From: Antedon mediterranea
Lineage: Eukaryota; Echinodermata; Crinoidea; Comatulida; Antedonidae
NCBI RefSeq assembly: GCF_964355755.1
Contig: NC_092675.1
Span: 25,460,412-25,524,411 of the forward strand
DNA length: 64,000 nt
Direction: 5' to 3'
Positions 28,801-40,800 of this stretch are shown in pieces. The stretch's first letter is position 1. Every line of letters starts with the position of its first letter. The position numbers and the translations under genes were made by a program. Below the pieces are notes generated by a model. That model made no database searches. It was given only the letters and a program-made list of their open reading frames with translations, and was not told the origin of the DNA.

Positions 28801-31800
28801 TACAAGATGGCATTTCTTTTCTTCTTTTCTACAAAAAGATAACCAACATAAAAAAATATATAACATAAATATCTTCAACCCATACCTTGGTTTTGAATTA
28901 GCCTACCAACAGCTAGTTCTCCTTCTTGACCTTTGCACAACTCCACAATTGCTGATACAGATAGTTGACTTGTTCGCCTTTAATTAAAGAAAAATAAATA
29001 CAAAATAAGGCTTATAATAAGCATATAACAATTAGACAATTACTTCAATAAGAAATCTAAAGAATATTTGTAGAATTTCTCACCTATTACTATCAGCACA
29101 TTTGATGAGAATAGCCTCGATTACAGATTTCAAATGCAATTGTAAAAGATGCTTCTTACTTTCTGTGTAACAAGTTTCATTCGAAATTATACAACGCAAC
29201 ATTTTCTAAGAGAAATAAAGAGAATAAAATTATGATACCAAATTAATGAGGTTGATTTGATTGTAAATACAAACAACTATTACTTCTGTTGTTTTTTGTT
29301 ATCTTGTATTTGATGTTAATAAAATTAATTAATTATAACTATATTGTTAGTAAATTTTGTTAGATTTTCAAGTTCAATATAACATTATTTTCCATTAAAT
29401 GATTACTACAGCAGTAAATCGTTTTCATTAATTACTAATGCTACTTCTATGACTGTTTTATTATGATTATTATAATATGTTAAATAGTAATTTATTATTT
29501 ATTAGGCATAATTGATTAATAATAGAAATCTGAATTACCAATGAGGACACATAGACTTTATACACTGGATCTTCACACATAACAGAAACAATATCAAAAC
29601 CGATTTTTGTGATTTCCTTTAATTCATTGTTATCGTTTCCAATAGCCTCGCTAGCACCTGCTTGGAGTACGCTCCTTATGTGATGACTTATCTGGTGTAA
29701 TGAAGCCTCACGCAACGACCAATCACGAGAGAAGAGTCCGCTGACTAGATCCTCACCAATAACCTATAAAGGAAGTAGGAAAAATGTAATAATTTGTATT
29801 TGTCTATATCTATTTTTAGTTATGACAAACATAGGTATCAATCAATATTTTAAACATCAAGACACACTCCATACCTTTGCCCAAGTTGTGTATTGGGCCT
29901 TGTACATAGCAGGAACATTACTATTAACCGTATCAATAGCTGTTAGCATCTGAGTAGGAGATGTTTGTCCAGCAACAGGCTCAGAAGTAATGGTTGAAGT
30001 ATCATCGCTGCTCAGTGGCACTGTCCATTTAATACGACAAAGAGGACAGCTTAAACTTTCATTTTCCTTACTACAATTTTCAGCCCCTTTAAACATAATA
30101 TAATACATAATTAGTTCAAACTCCAATACAAAATATACTAAAAAGTATAGAATTGTCATAAATTATGAAATGCTTACAAATCATAACACAGTGATGATGC
30201 AATCGGTTGTGGCAGCCATCTTGACAGATTACTAAACTTTCACCTTCGATCATTTCCAGAAGACAAATTGGACAGGTTTCTTCATGAACACTGCAAGTGA
30301 TAAATTAAAAATGATTTTAAAACAAAATACAGGTATACAAGTGTAGTTTATTGCAGTTTTTACTGTTTTAACAGAAGAAAAGAACTGAAGAATAAACGTA
30401 ACAAATGTATGAAAGAATTAGTATCGTGCCAACTTACTTCTGGTCACTACTGCATGATGATCTACTGTCCAGGCTGTCGGTGGATCCAGTCATCTCAAGG
30501 TTCTCTAGTGGGTTTGGTTCCTTTCTGTTGAGGTTAGGTTTCTTCAACTTCACCTTCCTTCGATCTAAATACCTTTGAACTAAATCTTCAACCTGTATGT
30601 TAAAAAAATGGTTATTCACAATATGATGATTTCTGTACATGGTGTTTTGCCTATATATTAAGGCACACTCTGAGAAATATTTAATACATACCTCATAATT
30701 TCTCAATGTCTTGCAAAGAAGTCTAGTATCATTCTCTTGAATTTGGAACATGCGTAACATCACGAACAACACATGCACACAAAATGGTCCTTTATTGCAA
30801 CTACATGTCTAAAAAATGTACAGAAATTTGTTCCACTAATCAAAGTCACGTATGAAAGGACATGCATGTTTAAGATATTCAGTCATAATACAATACCATT
30901 TCAGATGTTTTAGTCAAATAAATTGATTGACAAGCTGATTTTTATGTATTTGGTTGAATAAATGTTTATTTAAACTCACTAACTAACTAACCTGAGGTCC
31001 TACAACCACTTTGTACTTGTGATCTGGTGAGTCTCCACCAATGAGGAAGCATTTGGGACCAATTTGATGGAGGAGATAAAGACGAGCATGCAATGCCTTC
31101 TCAACCCTCTTCCTAAACACATCATCAGGTACAATCTGATTTCCCTCTGAATGAGGAGATGGCGTCCGACGAATTACAGTTGTTGGCGAAGATGGTCTGG
31201 AATTCTAATTTTTAAAAAAGGACACATTTATTTTATTTAAAATTTCAGTAATTATTATAAGCGAAAAGTAAAGTTACGGTGATATATATATTTAATATAA
31301 AAAGTATTCAATGTGTAATGAGACTTACTATAGGCGATGAGGCCCGTCGTCTGCCAATTCTTGGTGATGATGGAGACCCAGGCCTTCCATTTACAACTTG
31401 CTGTTTAAAGGGGGAATCTGACTGTGGGGAAGGGGATCGATGTTCGCCAATACCCACATTCAATCGTTCTATAGACCCAGCTGATGCCACCATAGTTGGC
31501 TTCACAACCTAATAGTAGTATATTTATATTCATATAATTCAAAAAGTTTAAATATTACTTTAATTTAGAATTGAATATTGTTATTCTATCTACACTGTAT
31601 TGTATTGGCCAATCAGAATGAGTATACGGTAGTAGTTAATGTTTCTTAACCACAGTCACATCCTGTAGGTCAGTCTCTACTGTAGACCTCCTTCTTCAAG
31701 TCTATCAGGGGAATTTAATTCATTGGATTTTCTGAGAAGAGTTAATAAATCATACATTATTATATTTAAAATTACCAAATAAATTTACCATTGGTCCCTT

Positions 31801-31926
31801 CATTTGCTTCTCTTTACATTCCTTTTTCTTCATGACTGGCATTGAGCGTAATTTTTCACGAATTTGCTGCGAATCCCAGCGTTCATTGCCACGGGATATC
31901 CACCGTGTATCCTTCTCAGGCATCAT
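25853..31926 (-). CDS. MAP3K1: MAP3K1 (MEKK1): SWIM-RING-armadillo-kinase protein
   Basis: MAP3K1 phosphorylates MAP2Ks in the JNK/ERK/p38 cascades and also has ubiquitin-ligase activity. Sixteen minus-strand exons: 31789-31927, 31329-31508, 30992-31204, 30692-30808, 30438-30592, 30178-30290, 29875-30086, 29539-29763, 29084-29205, 28886-28977, 27716-28725, 27363-27494, 26943-27237, 26597-26739, 26158-26289 and 25853-25996; about 1140 residues from the ATG at 31926. Order: [34 protein letters not shown] finger [23 protein letters not shown]...CPLCRIKW; armadillo-like region ([23 protein letters not shown]); disordered Ser-rich linker in the 1-kb exon; kinase with [27 protein letters not shown] and GTIAFMAPE. 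Catalytic residues are intact. The N terminus is much shorter than the human one. The first base of the first exon precedes the ATG, so an upstream coding exon is possible. Confidence 0.93.
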
Positions 31927-33361
31927 ACTAGAAAGGGGGAAAAAGGTTAATCTGTTAAATCCTAAATTATCCACACGTCGAGAGTAATGGTAGGTCTAAA
32001 ATCGACTATTGAGAATATAGACTTACGAATTTCCAACAAATACTTAATGTAATAATAGAACCACGACTAATAGCAGTTTAATGGTGTAACAATGGACTTA
32101 ACTAATTACCGTTATAAGTCCTTGTGGTGTAACTGTAAATATTTGTTCCTTACTCTTACCACCATGTAATCATCAAACAATAGAGAAACAAAACAAACAC
32201 CTTTACTATCATACCTTCATTAAATCAATAATACAAGCTTCTTTACAGCAGCATGAAACCTTACACAACTCTTGCATTTTTTTGTAGGATAATTTGTGTA
32301 AAAAACAGCTCATAAAGAGTAATTTCAGTATCAATATGTTATGCCATAAAAGGTGTGTACTCGAGTAGATGTACTGTAGTTCGTAAATAGACGTATAGGA
32401 AACTAATAGTTTCCTGTCTCTATTGAAAGATTTATCATGTGACGAAAACAAGGATTACTTTTAATAGTGTACCCCAGTGTAGCACTGTTTGTTTCATGTA
32501 GAGTTTAGACAAACAATTGAATGTACTTTTAATTATGTGTTTCTTTTAAAAGGTTGCCAATGGCTAAACTATACATACGTCAGTGAAAGTTGTGAACAAT
32601 AACAATATTAAAGTTATTAAGTTGTAGGTTACCTCTAAAAAGGCTCTTGCTAGGCTGTGTTTTATTTTAAATTGATGTACCACTAAAAATGACTACACAG
32701 TACATTCTACAGTATATGGCGTGTACTGTACTGTGGTAATATTCTGTATGAACTTCTAATATAACATAAAAAGCAAGGCTTCACTGTACATTTGCGGATT
32801 ATCTTTATATAAACTCACCCTGCTACACTACACATAGCTGACATCTCTGACTAAATAAATTTCTCTGGTACCGCCCAAAATTCAAACATCAGGAGATATT
32901 TAAAAAACAAATTCCAACTGACAATTCAAAAGCTAAAGTAAACGTGCAGCCCTACTGTATGATGACTCATCCAACACGTGAACAAATTACGCGCCAAAAC
33001 CTTAGGTACAATGGTCAAGTTTACTTCATACAATTGAACAAATAAACTCCTACACAGACTAAAAACTACTGAAGTGTACCAAAACATGTCTTTGTCATTA
33101 TGGAACATAAAAATAAACAATGCAGTTTACAAGTTCTCTTAAGTTCTCTAATTGTTCAGTACTATTATTATTATGAGCAAATAAAATTAATAAATTTAAT
33201 AAAATTATTCTGATTCTTTATTATACACACAATCCAGGAAATAAATATTATCAATAATTCAATGTGTTTCAAATTGGGTTTTCTGATATTTATTTGGGAA
33301 AATTCAAATTTGATCGAGCTATAAAATTAAAGGAATTACATTTATTATACTTATAGTATAT

Positions 33362-34382
33362 GAAACGTTATTACTATATTTGTGATTCCTTATAAAGATC
33401 TGTAATAAATCAATCAATAAAGATTAAAAGCACGGACTATTTTAACTTCCTCTAACCAACTATCAATGATTGGTAGGCCTACAGTACAGTACTATAAAAA
33501 AGTTATAAATTCACAGTAAAACTAATATTAAAAGCATGGACTTTTACAGTATACTATTTTAACTTGCTTTTTTTCCAACTACTGTATCATATTGATTGGT
33601 ACATTAAACTTATTTGAGGAAGAGAAATTCAGAGAAGTTATAAATATCTAAAGGAAGTGAATGTGGAAGCGTGGGTAGGTTTAAATCTATACCCATTCCA
33701 ATTTCGCTACACGTCACTCTTAAATAAGGCACGTACGAAATGTGGAAATGATACATCATATTTCTATTTATGTTAATATTTGTTTAGTTTTTTTTTATGG
33801 AAATACAGACAAACCTAACAATAAAAAAAGTCTTCGCATCTTTTATAACCAACTACCTTAAAACGTGAAACGTTATTACTATATTTGTGATTCCTTATAA
33901 AGATCTGTAATAAATCAATCAATTAAGATTAAAAGCACGGACTATTTTAACTTTCTCTAACCAACTATCAATGATTGGTAGACCTACAGTACTGTACATG
34001 GTCACAGTACTATTAAAAAGTTATAAATTCACAGTAAAACTAATATTAAAAGCATGGACTTTTACAGTATACTATTTTAACTTGCTTTTTTTCCAACTAC
34101 TGTATCATATTGATTGGTACATTAAACTTATTTGAGGAAGAGGAGAAGAGAAATTCAGAAGTTATAAATATCTAAAGGAAGTGAATGTGGAAGCGTGGGT
34201 AGGTTTAAATCTACCCATTCCAAATTCGCTACACGTCACTCTTAAATAAGGCACGTACGAAATGTGGAAATGATACATCATATTTCTATTTATGTTAATA
34301 TTTGTTTAGTTTTTTTTTATGGAAATACAGACAAACCTAACAATAAAGAAAGTCTTCGCATCTTTTATAACCAACTACCTTA
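33362..34382. repeat. Tandem duplication, period about 505 bp
   Basis: Copy 1 starts GAAACGTTATTACTATATTT at 33362 and copy 2 starts with the same word at about 33867. Both run through AAAGCACGGACTATTTTAAC and GGAAGCGTGGGTAGGTTTAA and end ATAACCAACTACCTTA (near 33860 and 34382). The copies are nearly identical apart from a few small indels, so the duplication is recent. No coding content. Confidence 0.9.
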
Positions 34383-35350
34383 CACATGGTGACGTGTGTT
34401 CGTTGTAACAATGGTTGCTAGGGCGATCACAGTGTCAAATCAATAACAATTCATAATTATGGATTCTTGCCAACTCAAGAAAGAACAACACTCATAATTT
34501 CATTTCCAATTTGCTTGTAATTTTATCTGCCAATAGTGTGATATAATCTTATTTGTTGAATCCACTGGAGTGGATGATTTTATTAATATTTACCCATCAA
34601 ATGTGTGACTTATGGTACTTAACTGTAAAACTTAAATGAAATTAGACTTGTTCTTACAATGTATCAATTAGTAAGCAAAACATTGTGTGTTGTTAATGTT
34701 AGATTAATTAACAAGAATATTCCACACAAGAATAATTGAACTATTGCAGTAATATCATGGAATACTATAGGTACTGTATAATGTTTAAATTCTTATTCTG
34801 TTTTATATTTTGTTTTTTATTTATTTTGATTATTATTTATTTCGAATAATTAATAACAAAATCTACAGACGTATTAAATAATAATTAATTATTAATTAAT
34901 TAAATTATTTATTATATTATTGAAATATCTATTAAGAATTACCAACTTGAATGTTTTAGTGTATTTTATGACGATACTGTTAATATGCACATTTGATAAG
35001 TGTGTTAATATTACATACTTGTAACTGTACAATACAGCAAAAACATGTCATGTTGACATTAGTTACTGTACAACATGACTCAACTACACAACACATGCTG
35101 TATATTGCCGTGAGGCGTTGTACAATATTTGTATTGTAAATCACAACTTAAGTCGTACATACAAATTAGCTAAGGTATACATTTAAATAATATTCATGAA
35201 TTAATATACAGAGACCATTATCGAAATTAAAAATCTATTTTCAAATTCTACTTAAATATTTAAACCAATAATAGTAAGTACTAGGCCAATAAACTACAAA
35301 TGTTTATTGAAAAGATCTCTAATGGATCGAATATGTTACAAACATATCAT

Positions 35351-35403
35351 TTAATTTTCTCTGCAATTTATCCTACTGTATGATAAATTGCAGAGAAAAT
35401 TAA
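35351..35403. other. Perfect 22-bp hairpin
   Basis: Two 22-base arms, perfectly complementary (left 35351-35372, right 35382-35403), flank a 9-base loop. The left arm contains TTTTCTCTGCAATTTATC. It is visible directly; the role is unknown. Confidence 0.85.
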
Positions 35404-35559
35404 AAAGATAAGTATGTCAGTATTCGTATTATAGAATATGTTGTAAACCTTTAAATAAAGGCCAATTTACACAAACAGGCGATAAAAAGGTAAATTGGCC
35501 TTAATTTATCCATAGGCAAGATACTTACGTTTGCCCGTCTCCACCCAGGTGTATAAATG

Positions 35560-38500
35560 AATACAGGTCAACCCGTACCCATGCCAACTCGTACCCACCA
35601 ACTCGTACCCAAATTTTGGCTTACTCGTACCCAAAATTTTGGCTCACCCGTACCCATCATTGGCTAACCCGTACCCATCATTGGCTGGCCCGTACCCAAG
35701 TTTAATGCTATTTAAAGTATATTTATATAGGCCTATTACAGTTAAACCCAGTTTTATTACATTTTTAGATCATATGTTCGATATTACAATGGCAAAAACT
35801 ATTTACCTAAGTATAATTTATGTACAGACTCGTACGAAAAAAGCACAGCTTTCATCGTATTTGGGTCGTAGTTAAATTAATACTTGAGGGCGTTGTTTTA
35901 CATGGAAGATGTCAGTGGTCGGCTGTGCTGCATTCTATTTTTTTTTTCATTTTTGAATAGTTATTGATCTATTATTTACTACGAATAGCCTGTACACACT
36001 TTTCATTTTATTTTACAGATAATGAAGTAATGTGCTTTTTGAAAATCGTTTTAAAAATGGTTTTTGTTGTTTTGTTTTGCAAGTTTTGTTTTAACATTTC
36101 GAAAACATTTTTAAGTAGTCACTCGTATTTTTAAAATCACGAAACTATTTAAGTGGATACCAGCCTCATTTTTGCTGCTAAGGACCATTTTAGAATAATG
36201 AATCTAAGTAGATTATTGCCGTTTTTAAAACAAATTCCCTAGGACATGATGGATGTGAGAATACTATAAAAGGTAACCTCCAATAATTTAACATTTAATT
36301 ACTAACGACGACATTTGCTGTTATTACGTTTTCATTTTATAATGATTATTACTGTATTATTATGACTAAAAACCGAAATAAAATACTACTAAAACTAAAA
36401 AAAAAATCATCTTATCGCTGACAGATACGTATGTACAGACACGTGTAGGTAGGCCTTCAGAACGTTTATATTATTTTAGTAAATAAGACGACATCCGTTG
36501 CCATGGAAAAACGAGTGTGGGTCATTTATTTGTAGAATATTATAGAATGCGTATTTTTTTTTAAAAGGGAATCCCTTGTCAGCAAAAACACGTAGCTGTT
36601 ATTGAGGAAACATCTACCAAAAATGTTTAATTGCTGTAAACAAACAGATAATTTTACTGAATTATTTAAGAAAAAAAAAATAGAAAACGATCGTACGCCA
36701 CATTGCGTTGTCTATTTTTTTTTACACACTGTAGCTGTTATAGAAGAAAATCTGCCAAAAATGTTTAATTGCCTTAAAGTACGTGTATATGATCATTTCA
36801 CTGAATTATTGATAAATAAAATATATGGAAAACGATCATACGTCATTACTGAGTCGTCTCTTTGACGCCCTATAAATGCGTGTTTTTTTGTAATAAAAGG
36901 TTAATCCCGGTCAGCAAAAACACGTAACACGAAATCTACGCCCCATAGCCCCGCAGGCCTTACAGTACGTGTATATGATCATTTCACTGAATTATTAATA
37001 AATAAAATATATGGAAAACGATCATACGCCATTACTAAGTCGTCTCTTTGACACCATATAAATGCGTGTTTTTTTGTAATAAAAGGTTAATCCCGGTCAG
37101 CAAAAACACGTAACACGAAATCTACGCCCCATAGCCCTGCAGGCCTTACAGTACGTGTATATGATCATTTCACTGAATTATTAATAAATAAAATATATGG
37201 AAAACGATCATACGCCATTACTAAGTCGTCTCTTTGACACCCTATAAATGCGTGTTTTTTTGTAATAAAAGGTTAGTCCCGGTCAGCAAAAACACGTAAC
37301 ACGAAATCTACGCCCCATAGCCCTGCAGGCCTTACAGTACGTGTATATGATCATTTCACTGAATTATTAATAAATAAAATATATGGAAAACGATCATACG
37401 CCATTACTAAGTCGTCTCTTTGACACCCTATAAATGCGTGTTTTTTTGTAATAAAAGGTTAATCCCGGTCAGCAAAAACACGTAACACGAAATCTACGCC
37501 CCATAGCCCTGCAGGCCTTACAGTACGTGTATATGATCATTTCACTGAATTATTAATAAATAAAATTATATGGAAAACGATCATATACGTCATTAATGAG
37601 TCATCTCTTTGACGCCCTATAAATGCGTGTTTTTTTTATAATAAAAGGTTAATCCCGGTCAGCAAAAACACGTAACACGAAATCTACGCCCATAGCCCTG
37701 CAGACTTTACAGTACGTGTACATGATCATTTCACTGAATTATTAATAAATAAAATATGGAAAACGATCATACGTCATTTTTTTTTTATAATAAAAGGTTA
37801 ATCCCGGTCAGCAAAAACACGTAACACGAAATCTACGAGTAATTCGACTCCATAGCCCTGTGGGCTTTTTGATTAAAACAGGGCGTCGTTAATTCAACCA
37901 ATTTTAAATATACCAATACAATAGAAACAATAATTACTTGATCGAATCATGGAGGTATACCTCCATGATCGAATGTAATCAGGGAAGATAATTAGGTGAT
38001 AAGAATAAAAAAGTATAAAAATGATACGTTATTGGTTATTTACCTGGGCTTAATTGAATTGTAATACTATACAACAGTAAAAATATTTTTTTATTAATTA
38101 ATGTTCTTACGTAAATAAATAAAAAGACACATCAAACATACGTTTATAAAACTATAATACTACATTTAAATAAATGTTAACAAATATATGCCTAATTAAA
38201 CGAAGTTTACAATCAAATCAATGGTCATTTTTATTAGCACACATTTCACCGAGACCTGTAAAATAAAAAAAAACAATTTAAATATAAAAATATTCATACG
38301 TCAAAAGCATACCACTAGTTTTGCGCCGATCAAATCATTACAAGTAGGCCTAATTATTCAAATTGGGTACGAGTAGTCCAAATAATGGGTACGAGTAAGC
38401 CAAATAATGGGTACGAGTAAGCCAAATAATGGGTACGAGTAAGCCAAATACTTGGGTACGAGTAAGCCAAATATTTAGGTATGAGTTGGCATGGGTACGA

Positions 38501-38625
38501 GTTGGTTTGGGTACGGGTTAGCCAAAGTGGGTACGAGTTGACCAATTATTTGGGTACGGGTTAGCCAAGTTGGGTACGAGTTGGCATGGGTACGGGTTGG
38601 TTTGGGTACGGGTTGACCAGCACCC
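35560..38625. mobile_element. Foldback element with ACTCGTACCC inverted arms
   Basis: The left arm (about 35560-35700) holds tandem ACTCGTACCC / ACCCGTACCC words spaced 13-24 bases apart. The right arm (about 38358-38620) holds their reverse complement GGGTACGAGT / GGGTACGGGT, about a dozen times. The outermost parts match closely: GGTCAACCCGTACCCATGCC on the left against the complement of the end at about 38590-38618. GTATAAATG occurs immediately outside each end (35551-35559 and 38626-38634), a possible target duplication. The arms enclose about 2.6 kb, including a 186-bp tandem array, with no transposase or other protein. Frames within it (35639-35875, 38354-38545) merely read through the arm repeats. 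Confidence 0.75.
36590..37860. repeat. Tandem array of a 186-bp monomer
   Basis: The landmark GTACGTGTATATGATCATTT recurs at about 36779, 36965, 37151, 37337, 37523 and (one base changed) 37712: spacings of 186, 186, 186, 186 and 189. Each monomer contains AACGATCATACG, TATAAATGCGTGTTTTTTTG, AAAGGTTAATCCCGGTCAGC and AACACGTAACACGAAATCTA. The central three copies are almost identical. Outer copies are more diverged, and a degenerate unit precedes them from about 36540. It lies wholly inside the foldback element. Confidence 0.92.
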
Positions 38626-38815
38626 GTATAAATGGGTACCCGGTTAGATCAAGAAACCACTTCGTGCTGATTACACAGTAGCTGCATTATGGGAGTATGT
38701 TTCCATATGTGTTTGATACAAAAAAATGAGTGGGGTAATAATGTTCAGCGCTTAGAGGTTTCACAACATTAGGCGCTATATAAATCCAGGATATTACTAT
38801 TATTTGCTAATGATA
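38626..38815 (+). mobile_element. SINE/LINE 3' part adjoining the foldback
   Basis: Sequence TATAAATGGGTACCCGGTTA is followed by CAGCGCTTAGAGG and AGGCGCTATATAAATCC, then a TATTACTATTATT tail. This is the 3' end type shared by CR1/L2-class LINEs and their SINE partners. Its likely left half, ending CACCCAGGTGTATAAATG at 35559, lies on the other side of the foldback, so one older SINE seems to have been split by that insertion. Confidence 0.6.
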
Positions 38816-40639
38816 TATAATAAATGATCTAAACATAATTTTTTTCTTATTTTTTCAATTTACTCTTTAAAAGACACCAAACTCATCCAAACCAATGTAC
38901 AAAATTGCTTTTTTTTTTTGCATTTATATTTGTTAGTTATCTCTATAATTTATAACAGAAATATGGTCTCAATTTGTGTCTTTTATTTTACATTGGTTTG
39001 AAGGAATAAAGAAATTAAATTCGGTCAGCATCCCAGTAAAAATTTAATTGACATTTTAAGTGTTGGATATCAGCTGCAATATCCAAGCTAACAGGTGTTA
39101 ATATTTTGTTTTGAAAAGTAAGAATCCTAATTCTGTCATGAAACATGAATCAACACATGATCTAAATAAAAATGCATAAATATGCTGTGTGCAAACAACC
39201 ACCGGTAGGTCTGTGTTGTGGTATCATTTCAAGAACATAATGTGATCATTAATTCATTTATTTTCCAGAAAGAGAATACAATTATACAGTAGTAACAAAC
39301 ATACATTGAATACATACAGAAAAATAAAACTGAAACCAGTCTGAAAGATTGTATAAAAGTGATAAAAAAAAAATACTAATGTATAAAAGTATATTCTTCT
39401 TCTTCAGCCAGCAAATTATAATTATGATTTACACATTTTAATCAAACTTTAATTTTCAAATATGCATCTTCATGTTTTACTGTACAGCCAGTAGGCAAAT
39501 TAATTTATGAATTTAATAACTGCAAAGGTAGGTAGGAAGCTAAAAAAATGTTTTATTAAGTAAATTAAAAATTAACTCTCTAAAAAAATAATTAATTCAG
39601 ATAATGTATTACTTCGTACTTAACTGTTGAATCGCCTAAAGGTAGATTAACAGTAAATTTAGATAGGCAATCAAACGAATATGCAAAAAAGTGAAAACTC
39701 TAAGCAAAGAGTGACGCATAATGGACAGTGCATTGCTCTGTCTCAGTACAAACAACTTTATTGAGCTGAGTGAAGGGGACCATCCCCAGTCTTTATTCTG
39801 CTCAGTATAAAAGCCTTTAGAATTCAAATTTATATGTAAAATGAATTATTTATTGAGCAATAAACAAATGAGCCATAAACCATTGTGTGATGTTTCATTA
39901 AAATTTGATAAAAAAATTATTTAAATTATATACACATTGATATGAATAGTATCAATTACTGTATTCAATTCTACAATATAGTACAGTATACAGTATTTCC
40001 AACGATATACTGTACTGTAGGTTACAGTACAAGTATATAAATAAATAAATTCAAGAGACTATTTTATAGTACAGTATGATACTCTAATAGAAAATATAAT
40101 ATATTCATTAAATGTTATTTCACCAGGGTGTAGCCATGCATTATCAAACTAAGGTCTAAATATTAGTCCACACTTAATGTCAACCTTGCTAGAAACTTAG
40201 TTTAGATTAGTAGCAGATGGAATTAATTGGTGTTATGCAGCTAAAACGCAATACAAATTGCGTTGCCAAGTAGTGTCGTCATGGTAAACAATAAAGCCGA
40301 ACGACGCATTGAATTGACTAAATTAGCTATAAACAGTGGTTGAGTATATACGCTGTGATGATGAAAAATTCAGGAGGGAATGTATTAGAAAAAAAAAAAT
40401 TTTCTAATTACATTTTATAGTATTCAATATTAATAAGCAATGATGAGATGATGCAATAAGCAGTTAAATATCTAATAAAGTTATATTTTGGAAATTTTGT
40501 CATGTAATTTTTAATGTGACTCTTATGTAGGGTGTGGTTTATGGTTGGTGTTGCGTTTTTAAAAATTGAAGTGCATAAGTTTTTGTCATGATAATTATGA
40601 TCATGATGATGCTGTTCATCATCAGCCTCAAGAGTTCTC

Positions 40640-40800
40640 CTTTGGGAACCAGAAGAGAAAAGGAAAGTGGGAAGAGCTCAACTGACTTGGCTCGACATTC
40701 TGTTGAAAGATACCAAACTAGACCTGAGTGAACTGAGGACGAGTATGCTTGATAGAGATGTGTGGAGACAAATTATCATGGCACCCACTAAGAATTAAGT
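40640..40800 (+). mobile_element. LINE tail (RTE-like reverse transcriptase C terminus)
   Basis: The plus frame reads KVGRAQLTWLDILLKDTKLD then LSELRTSMLDRDVWRQIIMA and stops after PTKN. The pattern GR-x(3)-TW-x(10)-L-x(6)-DRxxWR-x-I is the usual terminus of RTE-class and related elements. A GTAAGTAAGTAAG tail follows. Only the last 50 or so residues survive. Confidence 0.7.

Larger units (their letters stand above)
31928..35550. other. MAP3K1 upstream region, mostly without recognisable genes
   Basis: It probably contains the MAP3K1 5' UTR and promoter, but no defining motif was seen. Open frames at 32209-32451 and 32926-33120 (minus) lack domain or splice support. The identifiable structures are the 505-bp duplication (33362-34382) and a perfect hairpin (35351-35403). 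The interval around 34800-34930 is nearly pure A/T. Confidence 0.4.

Noticed and set aside
31279-31512. 77-residue plus-strand protein
   Set aside because: Antisense to MAP3K1 exon 2, which has good splice borders and matches the family.
35560-38620. Regularly spaced GGGTACGAGT words as a CRISPR array
   Set aside because: The repeats are only 10 bases, spacing is irregular, spacers resemble each other, orientation is inverted at the two ends, and this is an animal genome.
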